A stretch of DNA of 40,451 nt from NCBI GenBank assembly GCA_003353845.1, contig PIVT01000034.1:1-40451 (forward strand). The letters run 5' to 3'. Positions 27,696 to 34,980 of the stretch are shown here, one piece after another; position 1 is the stretch's first letter; the number at the start of each line of letters is the position of its first letter. A program made the translations under genes and the position numbers. The notes below the pieces were generated by a model. It worked only from the letters and a program-made list of their open reading frames with translations, was not told the origin of the DNA and ran no database searches. The DNA is from Pseudomonadota bacterium. GTDB lineage: Bacteria > Myxococcota_A > UBA9160 > JADFDR01.

Positions 27696-27782
27696 GTCGA
27701 TCCTTACATCTGATCTACATTCGTTTTCCAACAATCACGATGGTCGAGCCCCAAGCTCTCAGGCCACCGTCCGGCTTCAGTG

Positions 27783-28559
27783 CTATTTGAGCCGGAAGTT
27801 CTCCCCTAAATAAATTTCACGCACCAGGGGGTCCTCAGCGATCTCTTGCGGGGATCCATGTCGCAAGATGGTTCCATCCTTGATGATGTAGGCCCGATCA
27901 CAAATCGCGAGCGTTTCCCGTACATTATGATCGGTAATTACGACTCCAATCTTTCGCTCTGACAGCTCAGAAATCATCTTTTGGATGTCCATCACAGCAA
28001 TGGGATCAATGCCCGAAAACGGCTCATCGAGCAGAATAAAGCGTGGATTCAAGGCCAATGCGCGGGCTATTTCCACTCTGCGACGTTCTCCGCCCGATAG
28101 CGAGTCTCCCCGCAGGTGAGATTTCTCAGAAAGACCCAACTCTTTCAGCAGTTGAGGCAGGCGGCGGCGTCTCAAGCCGCGATCCGGCTCCACCACCTCC
28201 AGCACCGCCATCACGTTCTGCTCTACGGTCAGTTTGCGAAATACCGAGGTCTCCTGGGGCAAGTAGGTGATGCCCAAACGCGCCCGGCCCTGTACAGGGA
28301 GGCGAGTAATCTCCGTGCTGTCCAGCATCACTCGACCGGAGTTGGGCCGAACCCCGCCGATGACCATGCCAAAGGTCGTGGTCTTGCCCGCACCATTGGG
28401 GCCGAGTAGACCCACGACTTCACCTGAATGAACTTCAAAATCGAGTTCGCGCACCACCTCGCGCTCGCCGTAGCACTTGGTCAACGCTACCGCCGCCAGG
28501 CTGCTCGTCGCGGTGCTGGCTTGGGGGCTAGCTTGAGTGTTGGCTTGGGTGTCAGTCAC
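27783..28559 (-). CDS. lptB: LPS export ABC transporter ATP-binding protein LptB
   Basis: LptB powers extraction of lipopolysaccharide from the inner membrane with LptFG. Walker A is GPNGAGKT (53-60), the Q-loop Gln is at 102 (TYLPQETSVF, a LptB feature), and the ABC signature is LSGGE (154-158). The D-loop and His follow in DEPFSGIDP and VVITDHNV. The N-terminus has about 18 extra residues of Gln/Ala/Ser repeats (TQANTQASPQASTATSS) before the usual start. It begins with GTG, overlapping the lptA stop by four bases. lptF and lptG are not in the window. Confidence 0.97.
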   Translation of the reverse strand: MTDTQANTQASPQASTATSSLAAVALTKCYGEREVVRELDFEVHSGEVVGLLGPNGAGKTTTFGMVIGGVRPNSGRVMLDSTEITRLPVQGRARLGITYLPQETSVFRKLTVEQNVMAVLEVVEPDRGLRRRRLPQLLKELGLSEKSHLRGDSLSGGERRRVEIARALALNPRFILLDEPFSGIDPIAVMDIQKMISELSERKIGVVITDHNVRETLAICDRAYIIKDGTILRHGSPQEIAEDPLVREIYLGENFRLK

Positions 28560-29068
28560 GGAGCCTTCCCTCCCGCTGAGTCCTGCTCCTCGGATTCCTT
28601 GGGCGCCACGTTCACCTTCACATCGATTGAGGCTTTCACCACACCCGTTTCAATCTGCACGTCGATTCGACCGGCGCTCAAGCGATCTGCCCCGCTGACC
28701 ATCAGGGCGTCGCCCTCGCAGATCAAGCGATCCTCAGCGCGTACATAAGTAGCGTGGTCACAGGTGAGCTTGCGGCCTTCTTGTTCCATAATCACGTTGC
28801 CTGTGGCAATCAAGCGGTCGGGGTCACTGGAGCCCTCGGGATAAAAGGCTTCCAGGACATCGGTGTGCAGAGTCATTTCACCCTGGACCACCACGACATT
28901 CTTCCGGAACAGGAACTTCTTCTTCCCCTCCTGCATCACGGCTTCGAGATCGTCGGCGTTAATGGAGATGGGTTGATCGCTATGACTTAAAGGAGCTGCA
29001 GCTTCGGCTGACCCGACACAGGGCAATGCAACAAGAAGAGCAAACAGCAGCGCCAGACCTTGCTTCAT
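28556..29068 (-). CDS. lptA: LPS transport periplasmic bridge protein LptA (OstA-like)
   Basis: LptA oligomers form the periplasmic bridge for lipopolysaccharide. A signal peptide (residues 1-23, ending SAEAAA) is followed by an OstA/LptA beta-jellyroll. This is seen in QPISINADDLEAVMQEG, the VVVVQGEMTLHTDVLEAFY strand pair, and LIATGNVIMEQEGRKLTCDHATY, which matches the family's repeated G-x-V pattern. The tail is acidic. At 170 residues it is of ordinary size. It overlaps lptC by four bases. Confidence 0.92.
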   Translation of the reverse strand: MKQGLALLFALLVALPCVGSAEAAAPLSHSDQPISINADDLEAVMQEGKKKFLFRKNVVVVQGEMTLHTDVLEAFYPEGSSDPDRLIATGNVIMEQEGRKLTCDHATYVRAEDRLICEGDALMVSGADRLSAGRIDVQIETGVVKASIDVKVNVAPKESEEQDSAGGKAP

Positions 29069-29661
29069 TTGCTAGCTCCACCCTGGGATTGCGTGTCACT
29101 TGTGTCGCTCTCAGCGCTGTCGTTCGGGTCCTGCAGCAGTTGCGCCTTGGTCAGTTGGAGTCGGTCTTCGCGCACCCAATACTGGAAGCCTCCGCCGCGT
29201 AGGGTTCCGCTGACTTCGGTTAACAGTACGGGAACATCCCCTGAAATAAGTGCCCGTTTATCGTCGTATTGCGCAGACTGCGTTTCAAAGCGTCGCCCAT
29301 CAGCCATCTCGCCTTTCACATTGCCTTCGCCTTGGAAATCACCGCTGTTCAAGTCAATGACACCGCGATCGCAGCGCAACCAAAACTCCTTGTTCCCCAC
29401 ATCCGACTTGGTTTCGACGCTCATTCCATGGAGTTGCACGCGGTTGGCGGTGATATCGAATTCAGCCTCGTCGGCCCTGAGCAATACATGGCTAACGCCA
29501 CCTTCACTCTTCACATAGGTCACACCAGAGAGTGTTACCTCGGACACGCGGGCACCCTCCTCCACTGGTGCGTTGGCCTCTGCCAAAACCGGTGAGGCCC
29601 CGCCCAAGAGCACAATGCTCAAGCCGGCCAGCACTCCGGTTCGCACCACCAGACCGAGCAT
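29065..29661 (-). CDS. lptC: LptC-type LPS export protein
   Basis: LptC connects the LptBFG pump to LptA. Residues about 1-28 from the ATG at 29661 form a hydrophobic signal or anchor (MLGLVVRTGVLAGLSIVLLG). The rest has the LptC pattern of alternating strands: EVTLSGVTYVKSEGG, LLRADEAEFDITANRVQLHG, and a segment ending GDFQGEGNVKGEM. I preferred 29661 because it places the hydrophobic stretch at the N-terminus with GGAT just upstream. The open frame goes on to a GTG at 29772, adding 37 residues without a ribosome site. Assignment rests mainly on operon position and fold pattern. Confidence 0.8.
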   Translation of the reverse strand: MLGLVVRTGVLAGLSIVLLGGASPVLAEANAPVEEGARVSEVTLSGVTYVKSEGGVSHVLLRADEAEFDITANRVQLHGMSVETKSDVGNKEFWLRCDRGVIDLNSGDFQGEGNVKGEMADGRRFETQSAQYDDKRALISGDVPVLLTEVSGTLRGGGFQYWVREDRLQLTKAQLLQDPNDSAESDTSDTQSQGGASK

Positions 29662-29818
29662 GACATCCAAAGCAGAGCGACAAAGGCTTCCTTGAGAAGC
29701 CTCTGGGCAATCCGCGTGGCGAAAGGCGTATATACAGGGGGCAAGGCTGTTCATATGCAAAAAACATACCACTCAAGGCATGCCTGTACAACCGAGCTAA
29801 TTGAAAAGGTTTTTAGGG

Positions 29819-30067
29819 TTATTCTTCCTCGTGGCCAACCAGGGTGGCTACGGGTTCGTGCATACCGATCCAGTGCGCGGGGCGCATGATCAAATAGTCG
29901 ATCATCACGCCTACAGGGTGCAAGATATAAGCAACGATACGCAAGGGGTGCCCTGCGTCCTTGGCGTCGTACTCGTCAGCTGCAACTGGACCCGCACTTG
30001 CGCTCAAGGCCATGACCAAGAGTGCTGCCGCTAGCTTTTTTCGCAGTCCCGTGTTTCGAAGACTCAT
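29819..30067 (-). CDS. Small exported protein of unknown function (82 residues)
   Basis: The ATG at 30067 has a perfect GGAGG ribosome site at 30080-30076 with eight-base spacing. The protein has a Sec signal peptide (LRKKLAAALLVMALSASAGPVAA, cleaved near residue 30). A short mature part of about 50 residues then contains a hydrophobic stretch (HPLRIVAYILHPVGVMIDYL) and a WIGMHEP motif, ending in Glu residues. I recall similar small periplasmic or membrane-attached proteins in deltaproteobacteria, but no functional name. It sits upstream of lptC on the same strand, separated by about 157 bases, and might be cotranscribed. Confidence 0.75.
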   Translation of the reverse strand: MSLRNTGLRKKLAAALLVMALSASAGPVAADEYDAKDAGHPLRIVAYILHPVGVMIDYLIMRPAHWIGMHEPVATLVGHEEE

Positions 30068-30193
30068 CTTCCCGACCTCCGTACCTATCTTCGGCTCTTC
30101 GGCAGAGTAGCCCTAAAAGAAAAGACTGCCGATGCTTTGACCAATATTTTTCAGCTGTCCCCACGGGAAACATAGCCTCCACTTCTTCACCAA

Positions 30194-30220
30194 GGGCCTA
30201 GGGCCTAGGGCCTAGGGCCT
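30194..30220. repeat. Seven-base tandem repeat (GGGCCTA)x3.9 at the end of the YaiI/YqxD-family gene
   Basis: Units 30194-30200, 30201-30207 and 30208-30214 are identical, and a fourth lacks its last base. Each junction makes a CCTAGG palindrome. On the minus strand the unit is TAGGCCC, and the first TAG met is the stop codon of the adjacent gene (30214-30212). Because translation enters the array at a fixed phase, a change in unit number would not alter the protein. Confidence 0.9.
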
Positions 30221-30670
30221 GTTGCAGCGCGTGAGGAAACGGTCCAGGGCGTTGGCAAAATCCTGGCACTCGCGCTGGGAAAGCGGTGGGGGGCCACCAC
30301 CGACCTGGCCAGCGCTGCGCATCTCATCCATAAAATTACGCATCCCGAGGTAGTGGCCGATGTTCTCCTCGTCGTATTCCATCCCGCGTGGGTTGATGAC
30401 GTGTGCGCCCTTTTCAATGGCCGACGCAGCCAAGGGGATGTCTGCCGTGATGACCAGGTCTCCCGCTTCTAAATGCTCGACGATGTAGTCATCGGCAACA
30501 TCGGGACCACTGGCCACCTTTACAGTGTTAATGAGTGATGAGGAGGGTGTGCGAAGGCTTTGATTGGCCACAAGCGTCATGGGCACCCCTACCCGATCCG
30601 CTGCGTAATAAAGGGTTTCCTTGATGGTCCCTGGACAAGCATCTGCATCGACCCAGATATGAACGTTCAT
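30212..30670 (-). CDS. YaiI/YqxD family protein (DUF188), putative nuclease-like
   Basis: The 152-residue protein opens with [20 protein letters not shown], the DUF188 signature, and contains the second acidic motif [22 protein letters not shown]. The fold resembles the PIN/NYN nuclease group, in which clustered Asp residues bind metal, though no substrate is established for the family. The length is normal. The ATG at 30670 lacks a strong ribosome site. It is transcribed away from the 77-residue gene that follows on the other strand. Confidence 0.93.
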   Translation of the reverse strand: MNVHIWVDADACPGTIKETLYYAADRVGVPMTLVANQSLRTPSSSLINTVKVASGPDVADDYIVEHLEAGDLVITADIPLAASAIEKGAHVINPRGMEYDEENIGHYLGMRNFMDEMRSAGQVGGGPPPLSQRECQDFANALDRFLTRCNRP

Positions 30671-30741
30671 TGATTAAATGCCTTGGAAACCGTGTCTGTC
30701 AAAGCGAAATTTCTTTGCTTTCATGTTTAATCTAAAGCGTC

Positions 30742-30773
30742 GTGGGAGGATAATAGAGTGGGAGGATAAAAGA
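30742..30773 (+). repeat. Sixteen-base tandem duplication of the ribosome-binding region
   Basis: GTGGGAGGATAATAGA (30742-30757) is followed at once by GTGGGAGGATAAAAGA (30758-30773), differing at one base. Each carries GGAGG. The second is the working ribosome site for the ATG at 30775. The first is spaced eight bases from the GTG at 30758, which would open only a three-codon frame (GTG GGA GGA TAA). Confidence 0.9.
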
Positions 30774-30774
30774 G

Positions 30775-31008
30775 ATGGCAGCCCCTACATCACCGTTAAA
30801 ACACATCGTAACGGACCACACTTTAGTCGACGAGAATCCGCGCCATAAGTTGCTCTTAAGGGTCCTCGATTACGCCCTGATCATCGCACTTTCCGGCTTT
30901 GCGATCTACGTCGTGGTGATCGTGTTCTCCATGCTCTCCGCATTGACCGGAGAGCCCCCTCCCCCAACCGTGCCGGTAGCCCCGGTACCGGTGGTACCCG
31001 CACCCTAG
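30775..31008 (+). CDS. Small membrane protein with proline-rich tail (77 residues)
   Basis: One membrane helix is evident at about residues 33-56 (YALIIALSGFAIYVVVIVFS), preceded by a polar N-terminus. The helix is followed by a Pro/Val-rich tail (GEPPPPTVPVAPVPVVPAP). The ATG has GGAGG at 30761-30765 with nine-base spacing. No known family comes to mind. The topology could be N-in with the proline tail in the periplasm, where it might span toward the wall. It is the only plus-strand gene between 18 and 36 kb. Confidence 0.7.
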   Translation: MAAPTSPLKHIVTDHTLVDENPRHKLLLRVLDYALIIALSGFAIYVVVIVFSMLSALTGEPPPPTVPVAPVPVVPAP

Positions 31009-31029
31009 GAGAACCTGACCACAAAGAAC

Positions 31030-31104
31030 TCATGCTTCGAACTGAGGCTTCGACCAGGACGATGAATGGGTGCGCACGAAATCGGCCGTCTGTCCGCTAC
31101 TCCA
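31030..31104 (-). pseudogene. Relic of an AraC-type regulator C-terminus
   Basis: Just past the stop of the large TSP3/dockerin gene, in another frame, the minus strand reads WSSGQTADFVRTHSS and goes on to a TGA at 31032-31030. The intact AraC-type gene at 34981 ends WTGQTPADFVRTNSA. At DNA level GTGCGCACGAAATCGGC (31070-31086) matches 34994-35010 in 16 of 17 bases, in the same orientation and codon phase, with differences mainly at third positions and one codon missing. Nothing upstream of the Trp codon belongs to a regulator. I infer a remnant of a paralogous gene whose body was replaced by the large gene. Confidence 0.55.
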
Positions 31105-34100
31105 ACCCCGGAGGCAGCTGAGAGTCTTCTGGACAGCTCCAACGCACCGTCGGCGAGTTGTACGCCCCATAACCCCAGAGTGGCAACAAGATCTCGGTAA
31201 CATCATCGTTGTTGCACTCACCGTCGCCTGAGACGTCACAAATAGCCCAGTTGTTGCCAGGCTGGGTGTACGCCCCGTACCCCCAGAGCGCCAACAGAAT
31301 CTCGGTAACATCATCGTTGTTGGTGGCGCCATCGCCGTTGATATCGCCACACTGACAAGCGTCGCCGATACCGTCGCCGTTGGTATCTGTGTTGTCGGCG
31401 GCGGCAATCCCGGGGCAGAGATCATCGTCATCACAAACCCCGTCTTCATCGTCATCACCTCCGAGATCGACGCAGGGATCTGCCGGCACACAGTCGATGC
31501 TATTGTCATCGATACCGGGACAAATATCGTCCGCGTTGCAGACCCCATCAGCGTCATCGTCGTCACTCACGGCACAGGCTTGCAAACAGTCCGCAATGCC
31601 GTTGGCATCGCTGTCAGCCAAGTCATCAGCACCGGGACACTGATCCGTGTCGTCGCAAATGCCATCTGCATCGCTATCACCTGACTCATCGGCGCCGGTG
31701 CAGAAGTCAGTGTCATTGCAGTTGATATCGCCGTCGTCGTTGCCGCTGTCATCATTGCCGTGACATTGATCAATGTCATCACAAAGGTTGTCACCGAAAG
31801 CCGCATCGGAGTTGCCTGCGGCGTCATTTCCATCGCAGACATCGAGATCGTCACAGACATTGTCGCCATACGCCGCATCCGAATTTCCCGTAGCGTCGTC
31901 GCCCTGGCACTGATCGTCGGCGTCACACACGCCGTCGCCATCCGTGTCATCGGGATTATTCAACGGACAAGGATCGGTGTCATCACACACACCGTCACCA
32001 TCGGCGTCACCCGTGGCGTCGTTACCTTGACACAGATCACTGCTATCACACACGCCGTCACCATCCGTGTCATTGGGATTATCCAATGGACAAGGATCGG
32101 TATCACCACACAGACCGTCACCATCGGCATCACCTGTGGCGTCGTTGCCTTGACACAGATCAACGCTATCACACACGCCGTCACCATCCGTGTCATCGGG
32201 ACTGTCTATTGGACAGGGATCCATAAAGTCACACACCCCGTCACCATCCGTATCGGTGAGGTCACCGCCACATTCCTGCACGTTGTTGCACACGCCGTCA
32301 CCATCATCATCGCCAGAAGCGTCATCGCCAACACACAGATCGTCGCTGTCACATATGCCATCGCCATCCGTGTCATCGGGATTGTCTAACGGACAAGGAT
32401 CATATTCATCGCACTTGCCGTCACCATCGGTGTCGGCAAGACACGGATCGTAGAGATCACAAATACCGTCACCATCGGAGTCGACAATAGGCGTCGTGTT
32501 GTCGGGATCGCAAACATCACCGATCGAATCACAATCAACATCGGCCTGATCGTTATTGTAGTCATAACCACAATTATCTTGGACATTGGGCCAACCGTCG
32601 TCGTCGCGATCTCGCTTCTGGCAAGCATCACCCTGCGGCGACTCGGGGGGAACCTGCAAAAGCTCAGTTTCCAAGTTGGCGTTTTCCTGACCTGGGTTGT
32701 AGTGAGTGGCACAGTTGTCACAAGCATCGCCCCACTGATCCTGCAGCGGATCACCACCCGTGCCATCCAACTCGACAACGGTCAACACGCCGTCTACTAA
32801 AAGAGTTCCGTTGGTCTGATCCGGGTTGAACACTGTGGGACAGTTATCCTCGTCATCGGGCCAGCCATCGGTGTCGCTATTATTGGGCTGGCAGACATCG
32901 CCGATGCCATCACCATTGATGTCGGCCTGGTCGTCATTGAAGTCGAGCGGACAGTTATCCTCATCACATTCGACACCATCACCATCCACATCATCAAGAC
33001 CGGCTGGCGGGATGTACACACGATTGATCTCGTAGCCCTTCAAGAACAGGTAAGTATTCGAGTCCGTTTGGGGCTGTGAGGGAGCCGGAGGATTGGGCAA
33101 CTCCTCCTCGGACATGGTAAAGACAGAAGGCGTGACACCGTGTTGCAAATCACCGCTAAAGACAAAGTTATTGAGCCGCAAACCCATCTCACCATTTGAA
33201 TACTCCATGTCGAAATCCCTGTAGTAGGTCTTTCCGTTTTCCATACCTCCCAAATTACAGGAGCCACCCTCACAATGAATCCAACCATTGGTGTGATAAT
33301 TTGTAAGATTGGTAGCCCAAGAAATGCTAGACCCATTCAAGGTGCCCAGCGCGGGGCCATCGGGACCATCGGCTCCTGTGTAATCAAAGTGGGTGTACAC
33401 ATAAGCGAGACTTGCAGACCCTGCCGTGAAGTACATGCCTATGCTGTAATCCGTCATCTGGACCGAAGTCGCACTCACATCAATACCGGTTCCCGTGTAA
33501 TCATCTACGAAAGTCAGGGTCAAGCGCGAAGGAGTGCCCGCAGGATTTGGTGCCCAATCCGGGATGTCCAGATGGACGGCACCCGAATCAATCACACCAG
33601 CGTTTTCCTGATAGCCCCAGGAACCATCGGTATCATAGCCAATAGGCCCTGGATCCCGATTACCCGCACCCAGCGGGGTGTTGCGGACATTCAGCAAACT
33701 TCCGGTGGAAGAGTTCCCACTACCCCCGTCTTTCCAGTTGGCCGGCAGAACCTGGTTGGCAATGTCGTAGGTAACCACCCAAGTCCCCGGGTTTCCTTCG
33801 GGACCATTGCACTCGTCACAAATGTTTCCAAGTCCGTCGCCATCGATATCGACCTGGTCGTCGTTGTAGTCATCGGGGCAGTTGTCGCAAATATCGCCAA
33901 CGCCATCGCCATCCACATCTTCCTGAAGGGCGTTGGCATCCAAGGGACAGTTATCGACAGTATCGGTCAAACCATCGTCATCGGAATCTGGATCGTAATC
34001 GACCGTGACCGTGATCGAGCCGACTCGGAAGGTGCTGTTCCCGAACACCCCACCTACCGGGGTGGCGATCGAGAAGGTAATCACCTCACTGCCCACCGCG

Positions 34101-34660
34101 TAATCCCAGTTCGACAGGTCGCCACCACTCTGGGTTGCGTTGTTCTCGTCAATGGTGATGGCCGAGCCACCGTCCAGGCTCAGCAACGCACGCTCGCTGG
34201 TAAAGATTGGCTCGAACAGATCGAAGTGGATGCTATCGAGGGTCACCCACGTAGCGGGCTCCGCAAAGGAGAAGCTGAACGTGAGTGCTTCCCGGCTCGT
34301 ACCACCGCCGAGAGGACTAGAGTTGTCGAGGTTGTCGCTATCGCAGCAGCCACCGCTGTCGTTGCCCAGGCCCGAAGAGTTTTGGGTAACCGAACCGGCG
34401 GCTGGCGTAACGGTCAACGTAACGCCGTCACCCAAGTCCCAGGGTCCGGTTCCGCCACTCGTGAAATCAATTGTAAGAGCAGCCGCGCTCTGCGTGAACA
34501 CCGGACCCGCAACAACCAACAAGATCACCGTAACCATTCCAGCGATCATTCGAATCACGTCGAGTTTGGGCTTCTGGCCTACCTCTGATAAGCCCTCACG
34601 ATTTTTCGACTCACCCGCCACACCAAAGCGCACGCGCACGTGCACATCGTTCCGATACAT
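31097..34660 (-). CDS. Large secreted thrombospondin type 3 repeat protein with dockerin-like C-terminus
   Basis: This 1187-residue Asp-rich protein should bind many calcium ions outside the cell. A basic 37-residue lead is followed by one hydrophobic segment (38-62), a signal peptide or anchor. Residues 63-222 are a beta-rich domain. A short TSP3 block lies at 223-283. A second beta-rich, lectin-like domain (about 290-545) follows, with no family name I can assign. The main TSP3 array (about 557-1100) has dozens of DTDGDGVCD-x-D-x-CP units. At 1104-1164 are two EF-hand loops of dockerin type (DINGDGATNNDD; DVSGDGECNNDD), each followed by VTEILL and LWGYGAY. No sorting signal such as PEP-CTERM is seen. 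The ATG at 34660 has GAGGGGA upstream. No cohesin gene is in the window. Confidence 0.9.
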   Translation of the reverse strand: MYRNDVHVRVRFGVAGESKNREGLSEVGQKPKLDVIRMIAGMVTVILLVVAGPVFTQSAAALTIDFTSGGTGPWDLGDGVTLTVTPAAGSVTQNSSGLGNDSGGCCDSDNLDNSSPLGGGTSREALTFSFSFAEPATWVTLDSIHFDLFEPIFTSERALLSLDGGSAITIDENNATQSGGDLSNWDYAVGSEVITFSIATPVGGVFGNSTFRVGSITVTVDYDPDSDDDGLTDTVDNCPLDANALQEDVDGDGVGDICDNCPDDYNDDQVDIDGDGLGNICDECNGPEGNPGTWVVTYDIANQVLPANWKDGGSGNSSTGSLLNVRNTPLGAGNRDPGPIGYDTDGSWGYQENAGVIDSGAVHLDIPDWAPNPAGTPSRLTLTFVDDYTGTGIDVSATSVQMTDYSIGMYFTAGSASLAYVYTHFDYTGADGPDGPALGTLNGSSISWATNLTNYHTNGWIHCEGGSCNLGGMENGKTYYRDFDMEYSNGEMGLRLNNFVFSGDLQHGVTPSVFTMSEEELPNPPAPSQPQTDSNTYLFLKGYEINRVYIPPAGLDDVDGDGVECDEDNCPLDFNDDQADINGDGIGDVCQPNNSDTDGWPDDEDNCPTVFNPDQTNGTLLVDGVLTVVELDGTGGDPLQDQWGDACDNCATHYNPGQENANLETELLQVPPESPQGDACQKRDRDDDGWPNVQDNCGYDYNNDQADVDCDSIGDVCDPDNTTPIVDSDGDGICDLYDPCLADTDGDGKCDEYDPCPLDNPDDTDGDGICDSDDLCVGDDASGDDDGDGVCNNVQECGGDLTDTDGDGVCDFMDPCPIDSPDDTDGDGVCDSVDLCQGNDATGDADGDGLCGDTDPCPLDNPNDTDGDGVCDSSDLCQGNDATGDADGDGVCDDTDPCPLNNPDDTDGDGVCDADDQCQGDDATGNSDAAYGDNVCDDLDVCDGNDAAGNSDAAFGDNLCDDIDQCHGNDDSGNDDGDINCNDTDFCTGADESGDSDADGICDDTDQCPGADDLADSDANGIADCLQACAVSDDDDADGVCNADDICPGIDDNSIDCVPADPCVDLGGDDDEDGVCDDDDLCPGIAAADNTDTNGDGIGDACQCGDINGDGATNNDDVTEILLALWGYGAYTQPGNNWAICDVSGDGECNNDDVTEILLPLWGYGAYNSPTVRWSCPEDSQLPPGLE
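31944..32230 (-). repeat. 123-base tandem repeat inside the TSP3 gene
   Basis: Two adjacent 123-base units (31944-32066 and 32067-32189) differ at roughly eleven positions. A third begins at 32190 and stays similar for about 40 bases. Each encodes 41 residues, two TSP3 units (DTDGDGVCD-x3-LCQGNDATG then DADGDG-x-C-x-DTDPCPL). The spacing is a multiple of three, so unit gain or loss would keep the frame. This is recent duplication within an older degenerate array. Confidence 0.88.
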
Positions 34661-34980
34661 CCCGATCCCCTCATATTTGATACCCGGCGGGGCCTTGTAA
34701 TCCCCTTACTCCCCGCCAAAGATCCTGGTATTAATAATCGTGTCTAAATAGTTACCCTGGCCACTGCAATTGACGTGCCAGGTAAAATTTATTTATCCAT
34801 AGTAAATTCGGCTATTTACGAGTGTGGATGCGTTTGAATGATGCGGGATAGGAAAATATTTACATTTATTAGGAATTTCAACGGACTTCAAGATCCACAA
34901 TTACAGATAAAGCGGAAACCGCCCCTCCCGAATTTGGATTGCAGTAAACATGTAAAGTTGCACACGACTCTCTTTGGCTA
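34661..34980. other. AT-rich gap upstream of the TSP3 gene
   Basis: No gene is visible in these 320 bases. The right part (about 34735-34940) is distinctly AT-rich compared with its surroundings. A seven-base inverted repeat GGCGGGG/CCCCGCC (34686-34692 with 34711-34717) lies in what should be the 5' leader of the large gene. I see no T-run that would make it a terminator and no known riboswitch. It also holds the 3' flank of the AraC-type gene. Confidence 0.5.

Noticed and set aside
31760-32389. A 209-residue plus-strand frame rich in Val/Ile/Thr repeats
   Set aside because: It is the antisense reading of the 123-base TSP3 repeat. Its apparent regularity reflects the repeat period, not a protein.
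31940-32460. Direct repeats that might be taken for a CRISPR array
   Set aside because: The repeats are 123 bases with no unique spacers, keep one coding frame throughout and encode calcium-binding units.
33275-34588. A 437-residue plus-strand open frame opposite the TSP3 gene
   Set aside because: It is the shadow of the N-terminal third of the large gene; the minus-strand frame has a signal peptide, domains and a ribosome site, while this frame has no recognisable domain and no ribosome site.
34686-34717. Possible riboswitch or terminator in the TSP3 leader
   Set aside because: Only a seven-base stem with an 18-base loop and no T-run; it does not match a cyclic-di-GMP or other riboswitch core that I can recognise.
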